A stretch of DNA of 64,000 bases from Pseudomonas iridis (GCF_017980685.1 NZ_JACXXO010000008.1:124001-188000); one strand, 5' to 3'. Numbered from the stretch's first letter, positions 18,820 to 27,859 are shown. The notes: a model not told the origin generated them from the sequence alone. Translations and numbers: made by a program.

Positions 18820-18865
18820 AAAATATAAGTCTTTTATAAGATTTGCGGATATTCACTTATATTTT
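18820..18865. promoter_or_regulatory. Inverted repeat operator upstream of the HTH gene
   Basis: AAAATATAAGT at 18820-18830 and its exact complement ACTTATATTTT at 18855-18865 flank a further CTTTTATAAG. This gives three TATAAG-type boxes within 46 bases, just before the start codon. It is probably an autoregulatory operator. Confidence 0.65.
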
Positions 18866-18915
18866 TCAGTCGGCCAATCAACAACGTTTGTCGGCATGTT
18901 GCCGAAGTTCCGGGA

Positions 18916-19317
18916 TCACTCTTGCCCAATCGACTCCAAAAACTCCGACCGTTCATCACTCATCCGCGCCACGCAATCGTTCTGCGCAATCGTAAATGCC
19001 TTGCTTCCCGCCGTTGCCGGAAATGCTTCCACCGCGCAATCCGCATCCCGCGTCTTCAGCCATTGCTGCTGGGCGGTCTTGAGTTTGGCGGTGATGTCAG
19101 CCAGTTGCGCCGGATTCTTGCCGTACGCGGTCTGCATGCGTTCGGTGAGGCTGGCGTAGTTGTCCTTGAGCAGGTCTTCGGCCGCGGTGCGGCTGTAGGC
19201 TGAGCACTCCAGGGTCTGCACGTCGTTTTCGACTGCGTCGCACGGGTTGTTGTCGGACTCTTCGGCGGCGTGTACGCCGGTCGCAATCAGTGCCAGGGCC
19301 AGGAAGATCGATTTCAT
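18916..19317 (-). CDS. Exported LprI-like protein (DUF1311)
   Basis: Secreted protein of 133 residues with an N-terminal signal peptide (MKSIFLALALIATGVHAAEE). The cysteine-containing body has the pattern NPCDAVENDVQTLEC ... TRDADCAVEAF ... AQNDCVARM, typical of the LprI/DUF1311 fold. Some members are periplasmic lysozyme inhibitors. An in-frame ATG at 19335 would precede the signal peptide by six residues; 19317 is chosen for the cleaner signal. It stands alone, divergent from the dgc operon. Confidence 0.82.
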   Translation of the reverse strand: MKSIFLALALIATGVHAAEESDNNPCDAVENDVQTLECSAYSRTAAEDLLKDNYASLTERMQTAYGKNPAQLADITAKLKTAQQQWLKTRDADCAVEAFPATAGSKAFTIAQNDCVARMSDERSEFLESIGQE

Positions 19318-19551
19318 TGAGGTCGCCGCTCTCATCCAGTGGTGTATCCAAGATGCGGGGGATTCTGGCTCAAGCTGGCGGGCTTGAACAGGTAGCTGAT
19401 CGGAGCGTCTTACGACCCTTTGTCGCGGATTGACGCTTTCGGCAATTCCCCTGTCGTTTTTGCACCCGGTCGCCCCGGCACCGAGGCATATGCTGGCCCC
19501 AAAGCGCCGGCAGACGATTCGGCGCATGAATCGCCAATAAGGGGACGCCTG

Positions 19552-20529
19552 ATGAGCCCAGCCGAATTACACGCCGACAGCATCGTTATCGACGGTCTGA
19601 TCATTGCCAAATGGAACCGCGAGCTGTTCGAAGACATGCGCAAGGGCGGTCTGACGGCGGCCAACTGCACTGTGTCGGTGTGGGAAGGCTTTCAGGCGAC
19701 CGTCAACAACATCGCTGCCAGCCAGAAGCTGATACGCGAGAACAGCGACCTGGTAATGCCGGTGCGCACCACCGCCGACATCCGTCGCGCCAAGGAGCAG
19801 GGCAAGACCGGCATCCTCTTCGGCTTCCAGAATGCCCATGCGTTTGAAGACCAGATCGGTTACGTCGAGGTGTTCAAGCAGCTCGGCGTCGGCATCGTGC
19901 AGATGTGCTACAACACTCAGAATCTGGTCGGCACCGGTTGCTACGAGCGTGATGGCGGGCTGTCGGGTTTCGGTCGCGAGATCGTCGCCGAGATGAACCG
20001 CGTTGGTGTCATGTGCGACCTGTCCCACGTCGGTTCCAAGACCTCCGAGGAAGTCATCCTCGAATCGAAAAAACCGGTCTGCTACTCCCACTGCCTGCCG
20101 TCGGGGCTCAAGGAGCACCCGCGCAACAAGTCCGATGAAGAACTCAAATTCATTGCCGACCACGGCGGTTTCGTCGGCGTGACCATGTTCGCGCCGTTCC
20201 TCGCCAAGGGCATCGATTCGACCATCGACGACTACGCCGAAGCCATCGAATACGTGATGAACATCGTCGGCGAAGACGCCATCGGCATCGGCACCGATTT
20301 CACTCAGGGCCACGGCCAGGACTTTTTCGAATACCTGACCCACGACAAGGGCTACGCCCGCCGTCTGACCAGCTTCGGCAAGATCATCAACCCGCTGGGC
20401 ATCCGCACTGTCGGCGAGTTCCCGAACCTGACTGAAACCCTGCTCAAGCGCGGCCATCCTGAACGCGTGGTGCGCAAGATCATGGGCGAAAACTGGGTCA
20501 ACGTCTTGAAAGACGTCTGGGGCGAGTAA
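19552..20529 (+). CDS. Renal-dipeptidase-like protein of the dimethylglycine operon
   Basis: Membrane-dipeptidase family (peptidase M19) metalloenzyme, 325 residues. Metal-ligand and family motifs are visible: DLSHVGSKT (about residues 156-164), the SHC segment (about 179) and IGIGTDFTQGHG (about 243-254). The start MSPAELHADSIVIDG has AAGGGGA about seven bases upstream. It opens the operon that continues with DUF5943, dgcA, dgcB and etfAB. This position is conserved in Pseudomonas, but its role in betaine catabolism is unclear. Confidence 0.87.
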   Translation: MSPAELHADSIVIDGLIIAKWNRELFEDMRKGGLTAANCTVSVWEGFQATVNNIAASQKLIRENSDLVMPVRTTADIRRAKEQGKTGILFGFQNAHAFEDQIGYVEVFKQLGVGIVQMCYNTQNLVGTGCYERDGGLSGFGREIVAEMNRVGVMCDLSHVGSKTSEEVILESKKPVCYSHCLPSGLKEHPRNKSDEELKFIADHGGFVGVTMFAPFLAKGIDSTIDDYAEAIEYVMNIVGEDAIGIGTDFTQGHGQDFFEYLTHDKGYARRLTSFGKIINPLGIRTVGEFPNLTETLLKRGHPERVVRKIMGENWVNVLKDVWGE

Positions 20530-20552
20530 CGCTTTCCAAGACCGCCGCCGAA

Positions 20553-20590
20553 CTGCCCCCTCTCCTGTGGGAGAGGGCTGGGGTGAGGGC
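20553..20590. repeat. Solo half of the inverted-end element
   Basis: A single end, CCCCCTCTCCTGTGGGAGAG followed by GGCTGGGGTGAGGGC, lies between the dipeptidase and DUF5943 genes. There is no second end or core. Confidence 0.7.
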
Positions 20591-20634
20591 TGCGGCCAAC
20601 ACTGAATCTAAAACTTTTCTGGAGTTAAGTTTCC

Positions 20635-21165
20635 ATGGCCAAGATCGCCCCGCAATTGCCTATCGAAGTCGACAGCGAAACCGGTGTCTGGACCTCCGAC
20701 GCCCTGCCAATGCTGTACGTGCCGCGTCACTTTTTCGTCAATAACCACATGGGCATCGAGGAAGTGCTGGGCGCCGAAGCCTACGCTGAGATCCTCTACA
20801 AGGCCGGCTACAAATCTGCCTGGCACTGGTGTGAAAAAGAAGCTGAATGTCACGGCCTGGAAGGCGTTGCGGTGTTCGAGCATTACATGAAGCGTCTGTC
20901 GCAGCGCGGCTGGGGCCTGTTCAAGATTCAGGACATCGACCTCGATAAAGGCACCGCCAGCGTCAAGCTCGAGCACTCGGCGTTTGTCTACGTCTACGGC
21001 AAGGTCGGGCGCAAGGTCGACTACATGTTCACCGGCTGGTTTGCCGGCGCGATGGATCAGATTCTTGAAGCTCGCGGCAGCAAGATTCGCACGGTTGCCG
21101 AGCAAGTGTACGGTGGCTCCGAAGAAGGCCACGAAGACGGCTTGTTCACCGTCAAGCCGTTGTAA
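20635..21165 (+). CDS. DUF5943 protein, V4R-like
   Basis: Protein of 176 residues at a fixed place between the dipeptidase and dgcA in Pseudomonas betaine loci. The C-terminal two thirds resemble the V4R small-molecule-binding fold, with a conserved C..C..H cluster (WHWCEKEAECHG, about residues 63-74) and FTGWFAGAMDQIL (about 127-139). No catalytic assignment is established. It starts 15 bases before dgcA and is surely co-transcribed. A role in assembling or sensing for the demethylase is inference. Confidence 0.85.
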   Translation: MAKIAPQLPIEVDSETGVWTSDALPMLYVPRHFFVNNHMGIEEVLGAEAYAEILYKAGYKSAWHWCEKEAECHGLEGVAVFEHYMKRLSQRGWGLFKIQDIDLDKGTASVKLEHSAFVYVYGKVGRKVDYMFTGWFAGAMDQILEARGSKIRTVAEQVYGGSEEGHEDGLFTVKPL

Positions 21166-21180
21166 GTCGAGGAACCCGTC

Positions 21181-23241
21181 ATGGCTTTCGAAGCAATGTT
21201 CCAGCCGATCCAGATCGGCAAACTGACCATCCGCAACCGTGTGCTCAGCACCGCGCACGCCGAGGTCTATGCGACTGACGGCGGCATGACCACCGACCGC
21301 TACGTCAAGTATTACGAAGAGAAAGCCAAGGGCGGGATCGGCCTGGCGATTTGCGGCGGTTCGTCCAGTGTGGCCATCGACAGCCCGCAAGGCTGGTGGA
21401 AATCGGTGAACCTGGCGGACGACCGGATCATCCCGCACTTCCAGAACCTGGCCGACGCCATGCACAAACATGGCGCCAAGATCATGATCCAGATTACCCA
21501 CATGGGTCGTCGCTCGCGTTGGGACGGCGAGCATTGGCCAACCCTGCTATCGCCGTCGGGCATCCGTGAACCGGTGCACCGCGCGACCTGCAAAACCATA
21601 GAGCCGGAAGAAATCTGGCGGGTGATCGGCAACTACGCCACCGCTGCTGGCCGCGCAAAGGCCGGTGGTCTGGACGGCGTTGAGCTGTCCGCCGTGCACC
21701 AGCACATGATCGACCAGTTCTGGAGTCCGCGCGTCAACAAGCGCACCGATGAATGGGGTGGCAGTTTCGAGAACCGCATGCGTTTCGGTCTGGAAGTGCT
21801 CAAGGCTGTGCGCAAGGAAGTCGGCGACGATTTCTGCGTCGGCATCCGCTTGTGCGGCGACGAATTCCACCCGGACGGCTTGTCCCACGAGGACATGAAA
21901 CAGATCGCCAAGTACTACGACGACACCGGCATGCTCGACTTCATCGGCGTGGTCGGTTCGGGTTGCGACACCCACAACACCCTGGCCAACGTTATCCCCA
22001 ACATGAGTTATCCACCGGAGCCGTTTCTGCACTTGGCGGCCGGGATCAAAGAGGTGGTGAAAGCCCCGGTGCTGCATGCGCAGAACATAAAGGACCCGAA
22101 CCAGGCCACCCGGATTCTTGAGGGCGGTTATGTCGACATGGTCGGCATGACCCGCGCGCACATCGCCGACCCGCACCTGATCGCCAAGATCAAGATGGGC
22201 CAGATCGACCAGATCAAACAGTGTGTGGGCGCCAACTATTGCATCGACCGTCAATACCAGGGTCTGGACGTGCTGTGCATCCAGAACGCCGCGACGTCCC
22301 GTGAATACATGGGCGTGCCGCACATCATCGAAAAATCCACCGGCATCAAGCGCAAAGTCGTGGTCGTCGGTGCCGGCCCGGCCGGGATGGAAGCGGCGCG
22401 GGTGTCCGCTGAACGTGGCCACGACGTGACGCTGTTCGAGAAGAAAGAATTCATCGGCGGGCAAATCACTACTGCATCGAAAGCACCGCAGCGCGACCAG
22501 ATCGCCGGCATTACGCGCTGGTTCCAGTTGGAACTGGCGCGCCTGAAAGTCGACCTGCGTCTGGGCACTGCTGCCGATGTTGCCACGATCATGGATTTGC
22601 GTCCGGACGTGGTGGTGCTGGCGGTTGGCGGTCATCCGTTCCTTGAGCAGAACGAACACTGGGGCGCGGCCGAAGGGCTGGTGGTCAGCAGTTGGGACGT
22701 GCTCGACGGCAAGGTTGCGCCGGGCAAGAACGTGCTGGTCTACGACACCATTTGCGAGTTCACCGGGATGTCGGTTGCCGACTTCCTCGCCGACAAGGGC
22801 AGCCAGGTCGAGATCGTCACCGACGACATCAAACCCGGCGTGGCCGTTGGCGGTACGTCGTTCCCGACTTACTACCGCAGCATGTATCCGAAAGAAGTGA
22901 TCATGACCGGCGACATGATGCTCGAGAAGGTCTACCGCGAGGGCGACAAACTGATCGCGGTGCTGGAGAACGAATACACCGGTGCCAAAGAGGAGCGGGT
23001 GGTCGATCAGGTGGTCGTGGAAAACGGCGTGCGTCCGGACGAAGAGCTGTATTACGGGCTCAAGGAAGGATCGCGCAACAAGGGCCAGATCGATATCGAT
23101 GCGTTGTTTGCGATCAAGCCGCAGCCATCGCTGAGTACCACGGGTGACGGCTATTTGCTGTTCCGCATCGGCGACTGCGTGGCGCAGCGCAACACACACG
23201 CCGCGATCTACGACGCACTGCGGTTGTGCAAGGATTTCTGA
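21181..23241 (+). CDS. dgcA: Dimethylglycine demethylase subunit DgcA
   Basis: Flavin and iron-sulfur protein of the old-yellow-enzyme/trimethylamine dehydrogenase type, 686 residues, converting dimethylglycine to sarcosine. The N-terminal TIM barrel begins FQPIQIGKLTIRNRV and has ITHMGRRSRWDGE (about residue 103). A cysteine cluster for [4Fe-4S] follows (CVGANYCIDRQYQG ... C, about residues 348-370). The C-terminal FAD/NAD-binding domains begin KVVVVGAGPAGMEAARV (about 396). It sits between DUF5943 and dgcB. Confidence 0.94.
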   Translation: MAFEAMFQPIQIGKLTIRNRVLSTAHAEVYATDGGMTTDRYVKYYEEKAKGGIGLAICGGSSSVAIDSPQGWWKSVNLADDRIIPHFQNLADAMHKHGAKIMIQITHMGRRSRWDGEHWPTLLSPSGIREPVHRATCKTIEPEEIWRVIGNYATAAGRAKAGGLDGVELSAVHQHMIDQFWSPRVNKRTDEWGGSFENRMRFGLEVLKAVRKEVGDDFCVGIRLCGDEFHPDGLSHEDMKQIAKYYDDTGMLDFIGVVGSGCDTHNTLANVIPNMSYPPEPFLHLAAGIKEVVKAPVLHAQNIKDPNQATRILEGGYVDMVGMTRAHIADPHLIAKIKMGQIDQIKQCVGANYCIDRQYQGLDVLCIQNAATSREYMGVPHIIEKSTGIKRKVVVVGAGPAGMEAARVSAERGHDVTLFEKKEFIGGQITTASKAPQRDQIAGITRWFQLELARLKVDLRLGTAADVATIMDLRPDVVVLAVGGHPFLEQNEHWGAAEGLVVSSWDVLDGKVAPGKNVLVYDTICEFTGMSVADFLADKGSQVEIVTDDIKPGVAVGGTSFPTYYRSMYPKEVIMTGDMMLEKVYREGDKLIAVLENEYTGAKEERVVDQVVVENGVRPDEELYYGLKEGSRNKGQIDIDALFAIKPQPSLSTTGDGYLLFRIGDCVAQRNTHAAIYDALRLCKDF

Positions 23242-23256
23242 CGGCTTGCACCAAAC

Positions 23257-23350
23257 CCTGTGGGAGCGAGCCTGCTCGCGAATGCAATCTGTCAGTTGAC
23301 GATGATGTCGACTGACTCACCGCTTTCGCGAGCAGGCTCGCTCCCACAGT
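23257..23350. repeat. REP doublet inside the dgcA-dgcB gap
   Basis: Inverted pair of GTGGGAGCGAGCCTGCTCGC copies within an operon; the 3' copy ends about 47 bases before the dgcB start. Confidence 0.88.
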
Positions 23351-23396
23351 AAAGCGGATCGTGTTTCTCCAGGTTGCACTGGTGGGAGCTTCACCT

Positions 23397-25346
23397 ATGT
23401 TGAACACCCTTCTTCCAATCCTGTTGTTCGCAGCCCTGGGCCTCGCTGTCCTTGGCGCGTTGCGGCGGGTGGCGATGTGGCGTCGGGGCCGGGCCTCGAA
23501 GGTCGATCTGATTGGCGGCCTGCTGGCCATGCCCAAGCGATACATGGTCGATCTTCACCATGTGGTGGCGCGGGACAAATACATCGCCAACACCCACGTG
23601 GCCACGGCCGGTGGCGCGGTGGCGTCGATTGTGCTGGCGATTCTGGTGCACGGCTTTGGCCTGCATAACCGCATCCTCGGTTACGCCTTGCTGCTGATGT
23701 CGGCGGTGATGTTCGTCGGTGCGATCTTCGTTTACCTGCGCCGGCGCAACCCGCCGGCACGGCTGTCGAAAGGCCCGTGGATGCGCCTGCCGAAAAGCCT
23801 GCTGGCCTTCTCGGCGTCATTCTTTCTGGTGACCTTGCCGGTGGCCGGGATTCTGCCGCAGGACTTCGGTGGCTGGCTGCTGGCAGTGATTCTCGGCATT
23901 GGCGTGCTGTGGGGCGTTTCGGAATTGCTCTTCGGCATGACCTGGGGCGGGCCGATGAAGCACGCCTTTGCTGGTGCCCTGCATCTGGCGTGGCACCGTC
24001 GCGCCGAACGTTTTGGCGGCGGCCGTTCCACCGGTTTGAAACCGCTGGACCTCAACGACCCGAGCGCACCGCTGGGCGTGGAAAAGCCTAAGGATTTCAC
24101 CTGGAACCAGTTGCTCGGTTTTGACGCCTGCGTGCAGTGCGGCAAGTGTGAAGCCGCGTGCCCGGCGTTCGCTGCCGGCCAGCCGCTGAACCCGAAAAAA
24201 CTGATTCAGGACATGGTCGTCGGCCTCGCTGGCGGCACCGATGCCAAGTTCGCTGGCAGCCCGTATCCAGGCAAACCAGTCGGCGAGCATTCAGGCAATC
24301 CGCATCAACCGATCGTCAACGGTCTGGTCGATGCCGAAACCCTGTGGTCATGCACCACCTGCCGCGCCTGCGTCGAGGAATGCCCGATGATGATCGAGCA
24401 CGTCGACGCCATCGTCGACATGCGCCGCCACCTCACCCTGGAAAAAGGCGCAACGCCGAACAAGGGCGCTGAAGTGCTGGAAAACCTCATCGCCACCGAC
24501 AACCCCGGCGGTTTCGCACCGGGCGGGCGGATGAACTGGGCGGCGGATTTGAACCTGAACCTGCTCAGCGAAAAGAAATCCACCGACGTGCTGTTCTGGG
24601 TCGGCGACGGCGCCTTCGACATGCGCAACCAGCGCACCTTGCGCGCCTTCGTCAAAGTGCTGAAGGCAGCGAAAGTCGACTTCGCCGTACTCGGTCTTGA
24701 GGAACGCGACAGCGGCGACGTGGCCCGTCGTCTCGGCGACGAAGCGACGTTCCAGCAGCTCGCCAAACGCAATATCCAGACCTTGGCCAAATACAGCTTC
24801 AACCGCATCGTCACCTGTGATCCGCACAGTTTTCATGTGCTGAAAAACGAGTACGGCGCGTTCGACGGCAATTACCTGGTGCAGCACCACAGCACCTACA
24901 TGGCGGAAATCATTCAGGCCGGCGCGCTCAACCTCGGGCAGCACAAAGGCAACAGCGTGACCTATCACGATCCATGCTATCTCGGCCGCTACAACGGCGA
25001 GTACGAAGCGCCGCGTGAAGTGCTGCGTGCGCTGGGTATCGAAGTCAAAGAGATGCAACGTTCCGGGTTCCGTTCGCGCTGCTGTGGTGGCGGTGGCGGT
25101 GCGCCGATCACCGACATTCCGGGCAAACAGCGTATCCCCGACATGCGCATGGACGACATCCGCGAAACCGGCGCTGAACTGGTGGCCGTGGGTTGTCCAC
25201 AGTGCACGGCGATGCTCGAAGGCGTGGTCGAACCGCGTCCGCTGATCAAGGACATTGCCGAACTGGTCGCCGATGCGCTGCTCGAAGACGCCGCGCCAGG
25301 CAAACCGACCACGCCGGCCAAACGTGAACCCGCGGAGGCCCACTGA
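23397..25346 (+). CDS. dgcB: Dimethylglycine demethylase subunit DgcB, membrane iron-sulfur protein
   Basis: Electron-transfer partner of DgcA, 649 residues. Several transmembrane segments lie in the first 200 residues. Two [4Fe-4S] motifs follow (CVQCGKCEAACP about residue 245; CTTCRACVEECP about 320). The C-terminal CCG domains are of the HdrD/GlpC type (DPCYLGRYNGEYEAP ... SRCCGGGGGAP, about 526-570; ends with VGCPQCTAML). GGGAG lies 8 bases before the chosen ATG; an upstream GTG in frame is less likely. Its stop overlaps the etfA start by one base. Confidence 0.93.
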   Translation: MLNTLLPILLFAALGLAVLGALRRVAMWRRGRASKVDLIGGLLAMPKRYMVDLHHVVARDKYIANTHVATAGGAVASIVLAILVHGFGLHNRILGYALLLMSAVMFVGAIFVYLRRRNPPARLSKGPWMRLPKSLLAFSASFFLVTLPVAGILPQDFGGWLLAVILGIGVLWGVSELLFGMTWGGPMKHAFAGALHLAWHRRAERFGGGRSTGLKPLDLNDPSAPLGVEKPKDFTWNQLLGFDACVQCGKCEAACPAFAAGQPLNPKKLIQDMVVGLAGGTDAKFAGSPYPGKPVGEHSGNPHQPIVNGLVDAETLWSCTTCRACVEECPMMIEHVDAIVDMRRHLTLEKGATPNKGAEVLENLIATDNPGGFAPGGRMNWAADLNLNLLSEKKSTDVLFWVGDGAFDMRNQRTLRAFVKVLKAAKVDFAVLGLEERDSGDVARRLGDEATFQQLAKRNIQTLAKYSFNRIVTCDPHSFHVLKNEYGAFDGNYLVQHHSTYMAEIIQAGALNLGQHKGNSVTYHDPCYLGRYNGEYEAPREVLRALGIEVKEMQRSGFRSRCCGGGGGAPITDIPGKQRIPDMRMDDIRETGAELVAVGCPQCTAMLEGVVEPRPLIKDIAELVADALLEDAAPGKPTTPAKREPAEAH

Positions 25347-26566
25347 TGAGCGACCTTATCCGCCGCGATCCGCGCGCCGAATGGATCGCCCGCAACCGAC
25401 TGCATCCGCTGCACGCGGCGATGCAACCGGCACAACACAGCTGGATGGGGCCGAACGGCGTCATCCGTAAAAACCTGCACGGCATCGGTTTTATTGGCCC
25501 CAACGGCATCAAGCGTATCGACCGCAGCGGCGCGCAACAGGGCGGAGCGACTAAGCGTTCCGCCGCTGTAGAGGTGCAATTGCTGCTGCATCAGGTGCCG
25601 GCCCCGGCGTTCTACATCAGCGTGGTGCCGGACATGGTCGGTGGCCGCTTGAGCAGCCACGACCGCGACTTGCTCGGTCTTGCCCATGAGTTGGCCGGCA
25701 AGGATGGGGCGGTGTTGGCGGTGGTGTTCGGCGAGCACAAGGAAAGCGCATTTGTCACGGCGGGCGTTGACCGCTTGCTGGTACTCGATGGCGAAGCGTT
25801 CAACGGTTATGCACCGGAACAACGGGTGCAGGGCCTGCGGGCTGTGGATAACCAGTTCCGTCCGCGTCACTGGCTGCTGCCCGACAGTCGCAGCGGTGGC
25901 GGTGAACTCGGCCGTCGCTTTGCTGCAGCGTTGGGAGAACGCCCGGCCACACGGGTATGGCAGGTGAAGGATGAGCAATGCATCGGCCGCGCCGGTGCGG
26001 GGCTGCAAGACCTGGCGCGTCCGGTCGCACGATTGATTCTGGCCTCGGCCGAATGCGCCGAACCGGTCAGCGAAACTCGCCACGAAGCACTGCCCGTGGA
26101 GTTATCCACAAGCGTTGCGCGCAGCTTGTCGCGAATCGAGGACCTGGGCGCGGTGGCGGTGGACCCGGCGGCGATTCCGATGGCCGAGGCCGAGTTCATC
26201 TTCTCCGGTGGTAACGGGGTCAAGGACTGGGCGCTGTTCCACCAGACTGCTGCCGCACTGGGTGCCACCGAAGGCGCTTCGCGGGTGGCGGTGGACGACG
26301 GCTACATGGCGCGCGATCGTCAGGTCGGCGCGTCCGGTACCTGGGTCACTGCGCGGGTGTATGTGGCGGTGGGGATTTCCGGCGCGATCCAGCATCTGCA
26401 AGGCATTGGCGCCTGCGACAAAGTGGTGGCGATCAACCTCGATCCGGGTTGCGACATGATCAAACGTGCCGACTTGTCGGTGATCGGCGAGAGCGCAGAG
26501 ATTCTTCAAGCCTTGATCGCGGCGGTAGCGGCCTACCGCAACGACGCCAAGCGCGATGCGGCTTAA
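25346..26566 (+). CDS. Electron transfer flavoprotein alpha subunit of the dimethylglycine pathway
   Basis: EtfA-like protein of 406 residues, longer than housekeeping EtfA (about 310). It has a basic N-terminal extension of about 70 residues (SDLIRRDPRAEWIARNRL). The C-terminal FAD domain shows GASGTWVTARVYVAVGISGA and INLDPGCDMIKRADL (about 328-384). Its start overlaps dgcB (TGATG). With the next gene it should carry electrons from DgcA flavin toward DgcB or the quinone pool. Two perfect DnaA-box sequences fall inside this gene (25843, 26102). Confidence 0.93.
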   Translation: MSDLIRRDPRAEWIARNRLHPLHAAMQPAQHSWMGPNGVIRKNLHGIGFIGPNGIKRIDRSGAQQGGATKRSAAVEVQLLLHQVPAPAFYISVVPDMVGGRLSSHDRDLLGLAHELAGKDGAVLAVVFGEHKESAFVTAGVDRLLVLDGEAFNGYAPEQRVQGLRAVDNQFRPRHWLLPDSRSGGGELGRRFAAALGERPATRVWQVKDEQCIGRAGAGLQDLARPVARLILASAECAEPVSETRHEALPVELSTSVARSLSRIEDLGAVAVDPAAIPMAEAEFIFSGGNGVKDWALFHQTAAALGATEGASRVAVDDGYMARDRQVGASGTWVTARVYVAVGISGAIQHLQGIGACDKVVAINLDPGCDMIKRADLSVIGESAEILQALIAAVAAYRNDAKRDAA

Positions 26567-26575
26567 GGAAACGCT

Positions 26576-27346
26576 ATGAACACGAAAATCATCAGTCTGG
26601 TTTCAATCGGCGCCCACCCGACCTCCGGCCGCCCACGCCGGGCGGAGCAGGATGCACGGGCAGTGGAATTGGGTTTGCAACTGGCTGGGGATAACCTGCA
26701 AGTGCTGCATGCCGGCGATGTTGCTGAACCGGCGTTGCGCGCTTATCTGGGCATGGGGCTTGAGCAGATGCATGTGCTGGAACAACCCGCCGGTGCCGAT
26801 GCATTGCCGGCGCTGACGGCTTATCTGCGTGAGGCCGGTGCTCAAGTGGTGTTGACCGGTAGCCAGGCGGAAACCGGCGAGGGCTCGGGGATGTTGCCGT
26901 TCCTGCTGGCGGAAGGGTTGGGCTGGCCGCTGGTGGTGGGGTTGGCGCAGGTCGAGTCGATCAGTGATGGTTCGGCATTGGTGTTGCAAGCGCTACCGCG
27001 CGGGCAGCGGCGTCGGTTGAAGGTCAAGCTGCCGTTTCTGGCGACTGTGGATAACGCTGCGCCGAAGCCTCGGCAGAGTGCTTATGGGCCGGCGCGGCGT
27101 GGGCAGTTGGAGGCTGATGACGTCGAAGTGATCGACGATGAGCTTTTGTCTGTCGCCACGCTGCAACCGGCCAAGCCGCGGCCGAAGCGCTTGAAAGTGA
27201 TCAAGGCCAAGAGTGGTGCTGATCGGATGAAGGCTGCGACGGCCAAGGCCAGTGGTGGCGGGGGGCAGGTGCTGAAAGGGGTGACGGCGCAGGCGGGGGC
27301 TGAGGCGATTCTCAAGCTGCTGATCGAAGAAGGCGTTGTCCGCTGA
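26576..27346 (+). CDS. Electron transfer flavoprotein beta subunit of the dimethylglycine pathway
   Basis: EtfB-like protein of 256 residues, nine bases after etfA. The N-terminal nucleotide-binding region (SLVSIGAHPTSGRPRRAEQD ... ELGLQLAG) and GSQAETGEGSGMLPFLLAEG (about 99-118) fit the family, though it is diverged from housekeeping EtfB. The C-terminus is rich in lysine and glycine. It is the last gene of the dipeptidase-DUF5943-dgcAB-etfAB operon. No classical terminator is visible; a REP-like hairpin follows within 20 bases. Confidence 0.9.
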   Translation: MNTKIISLVSIGAHPTSGRPRRAEQDARAVELGLQLAGDNLQVLHAGDVAEPALRAYLGMGLEQMHVLEQPAGADALPALTAYLREAGAQVVLTGSQAETGEGSGMLPFLLAEGLGWPLVVGLAQVESISDGSALVLQALPRGQRRRLKVKLPFLATVDNAAPKPRQSAYGPARRGQLEADDVEVIDDELLSVATLQPAKPRPKRLKVIKAKSGADRMKAATAKASGGGGQVLKGVTAQAGAEAILKLLIEEGVVR

Positions 27347-27361
27347 CTCCCTGCAAAGCCC

Positions 27362-27450
27362 CTGTAGGAGCTGTCGAGTGAAACGAGGCTGCGATCTTTT
27401 GATCTTCAAAATCAAGATCAAAAGATCGCAGCGTGCCGCAGCTCCTACAT
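27362..27450. repeat. Large REP-like hairpin after etfB
   Basis: TGTAGGAGCTG at the left and CAGCTCCTACA at the right enclose an inner perfect stem GCTGCGATCTTTTGATCTT / its complement. It is a variant of the TGTAGGAGC family also found at 33371 and 49163. Confidence 0.85.
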
Positions 27451-27494
27451 ATGAGCCGAGCGCATCGAGATAATGCGCTGTTTACCCACAATCC

Positions 27495-27526
27495 CTGTTG
27501 GCGAATCTGTGGATAACGTGTTCGCC
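27495..27526 (+). repeat. 32-bp direct repeat, unit 1, with DnaA box
   Basis: CTGTTGGCGAATC followed by TGTGGATAA (27508-27516, a perfect complement of the TTATCCACA DnaA box) and CGTGTTCGCC. Confidence 0.85.
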
Positions 27527-27644
27527 CATCCGTGCACCCTACGCCAATCAAGCCCTCCAGCCCTCAGATCAAAAAACAACCAGCGTAAGTAACGGTTTTT
27601 ACTGGATTTTCCCCCTGGATAACGACACAAGTTGCCCCCAATCT

Positions 27645-27676
27645 CTGTTGGCGCTTCTGTGGATAAGATGTTCGCT
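27645..27676 (+). repeat. 32-bp direct repeat, unit 2, with DnaA box
   Basis: CTGTTGGCGCTTC, then TGTGGATAA (27658-27666), then GATGTTCGCT. It starts 150 bp after unit 1, in the same orientation. Confidence 0.85.
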
Positions 27677-27827
27677 ATCCCCCAAGAGCCATATAAAACG
27701 TGGCTTGCACGGATTTGACTAAAAACTGATCAAATCATCAATTCTCACCGTGGTGACTCTCTGTAAAGCCCGGTTTTTCACAGTCGCAGACATTTTTCCA
27801 CAGCGCCTGCAAAGTTACCCCCGAAGT

Positions 27828-27859
27828 CTGTTGGCGCTTCTGTGGATAACGTGTTCGCC
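27828..27859 (+). repeat. 32-bp direct repeat, unit 3, with DnaA box
   Basis: CTGTTGGCGCTTC, then TGTGGATAA (27841-27849), then CGTGTTCGCC. It starts 183 bp after unit 2. The similarity of units 2 and 3 extends about 40 bp further downstream (ACGTGGCTT). Confidence 0.85.
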
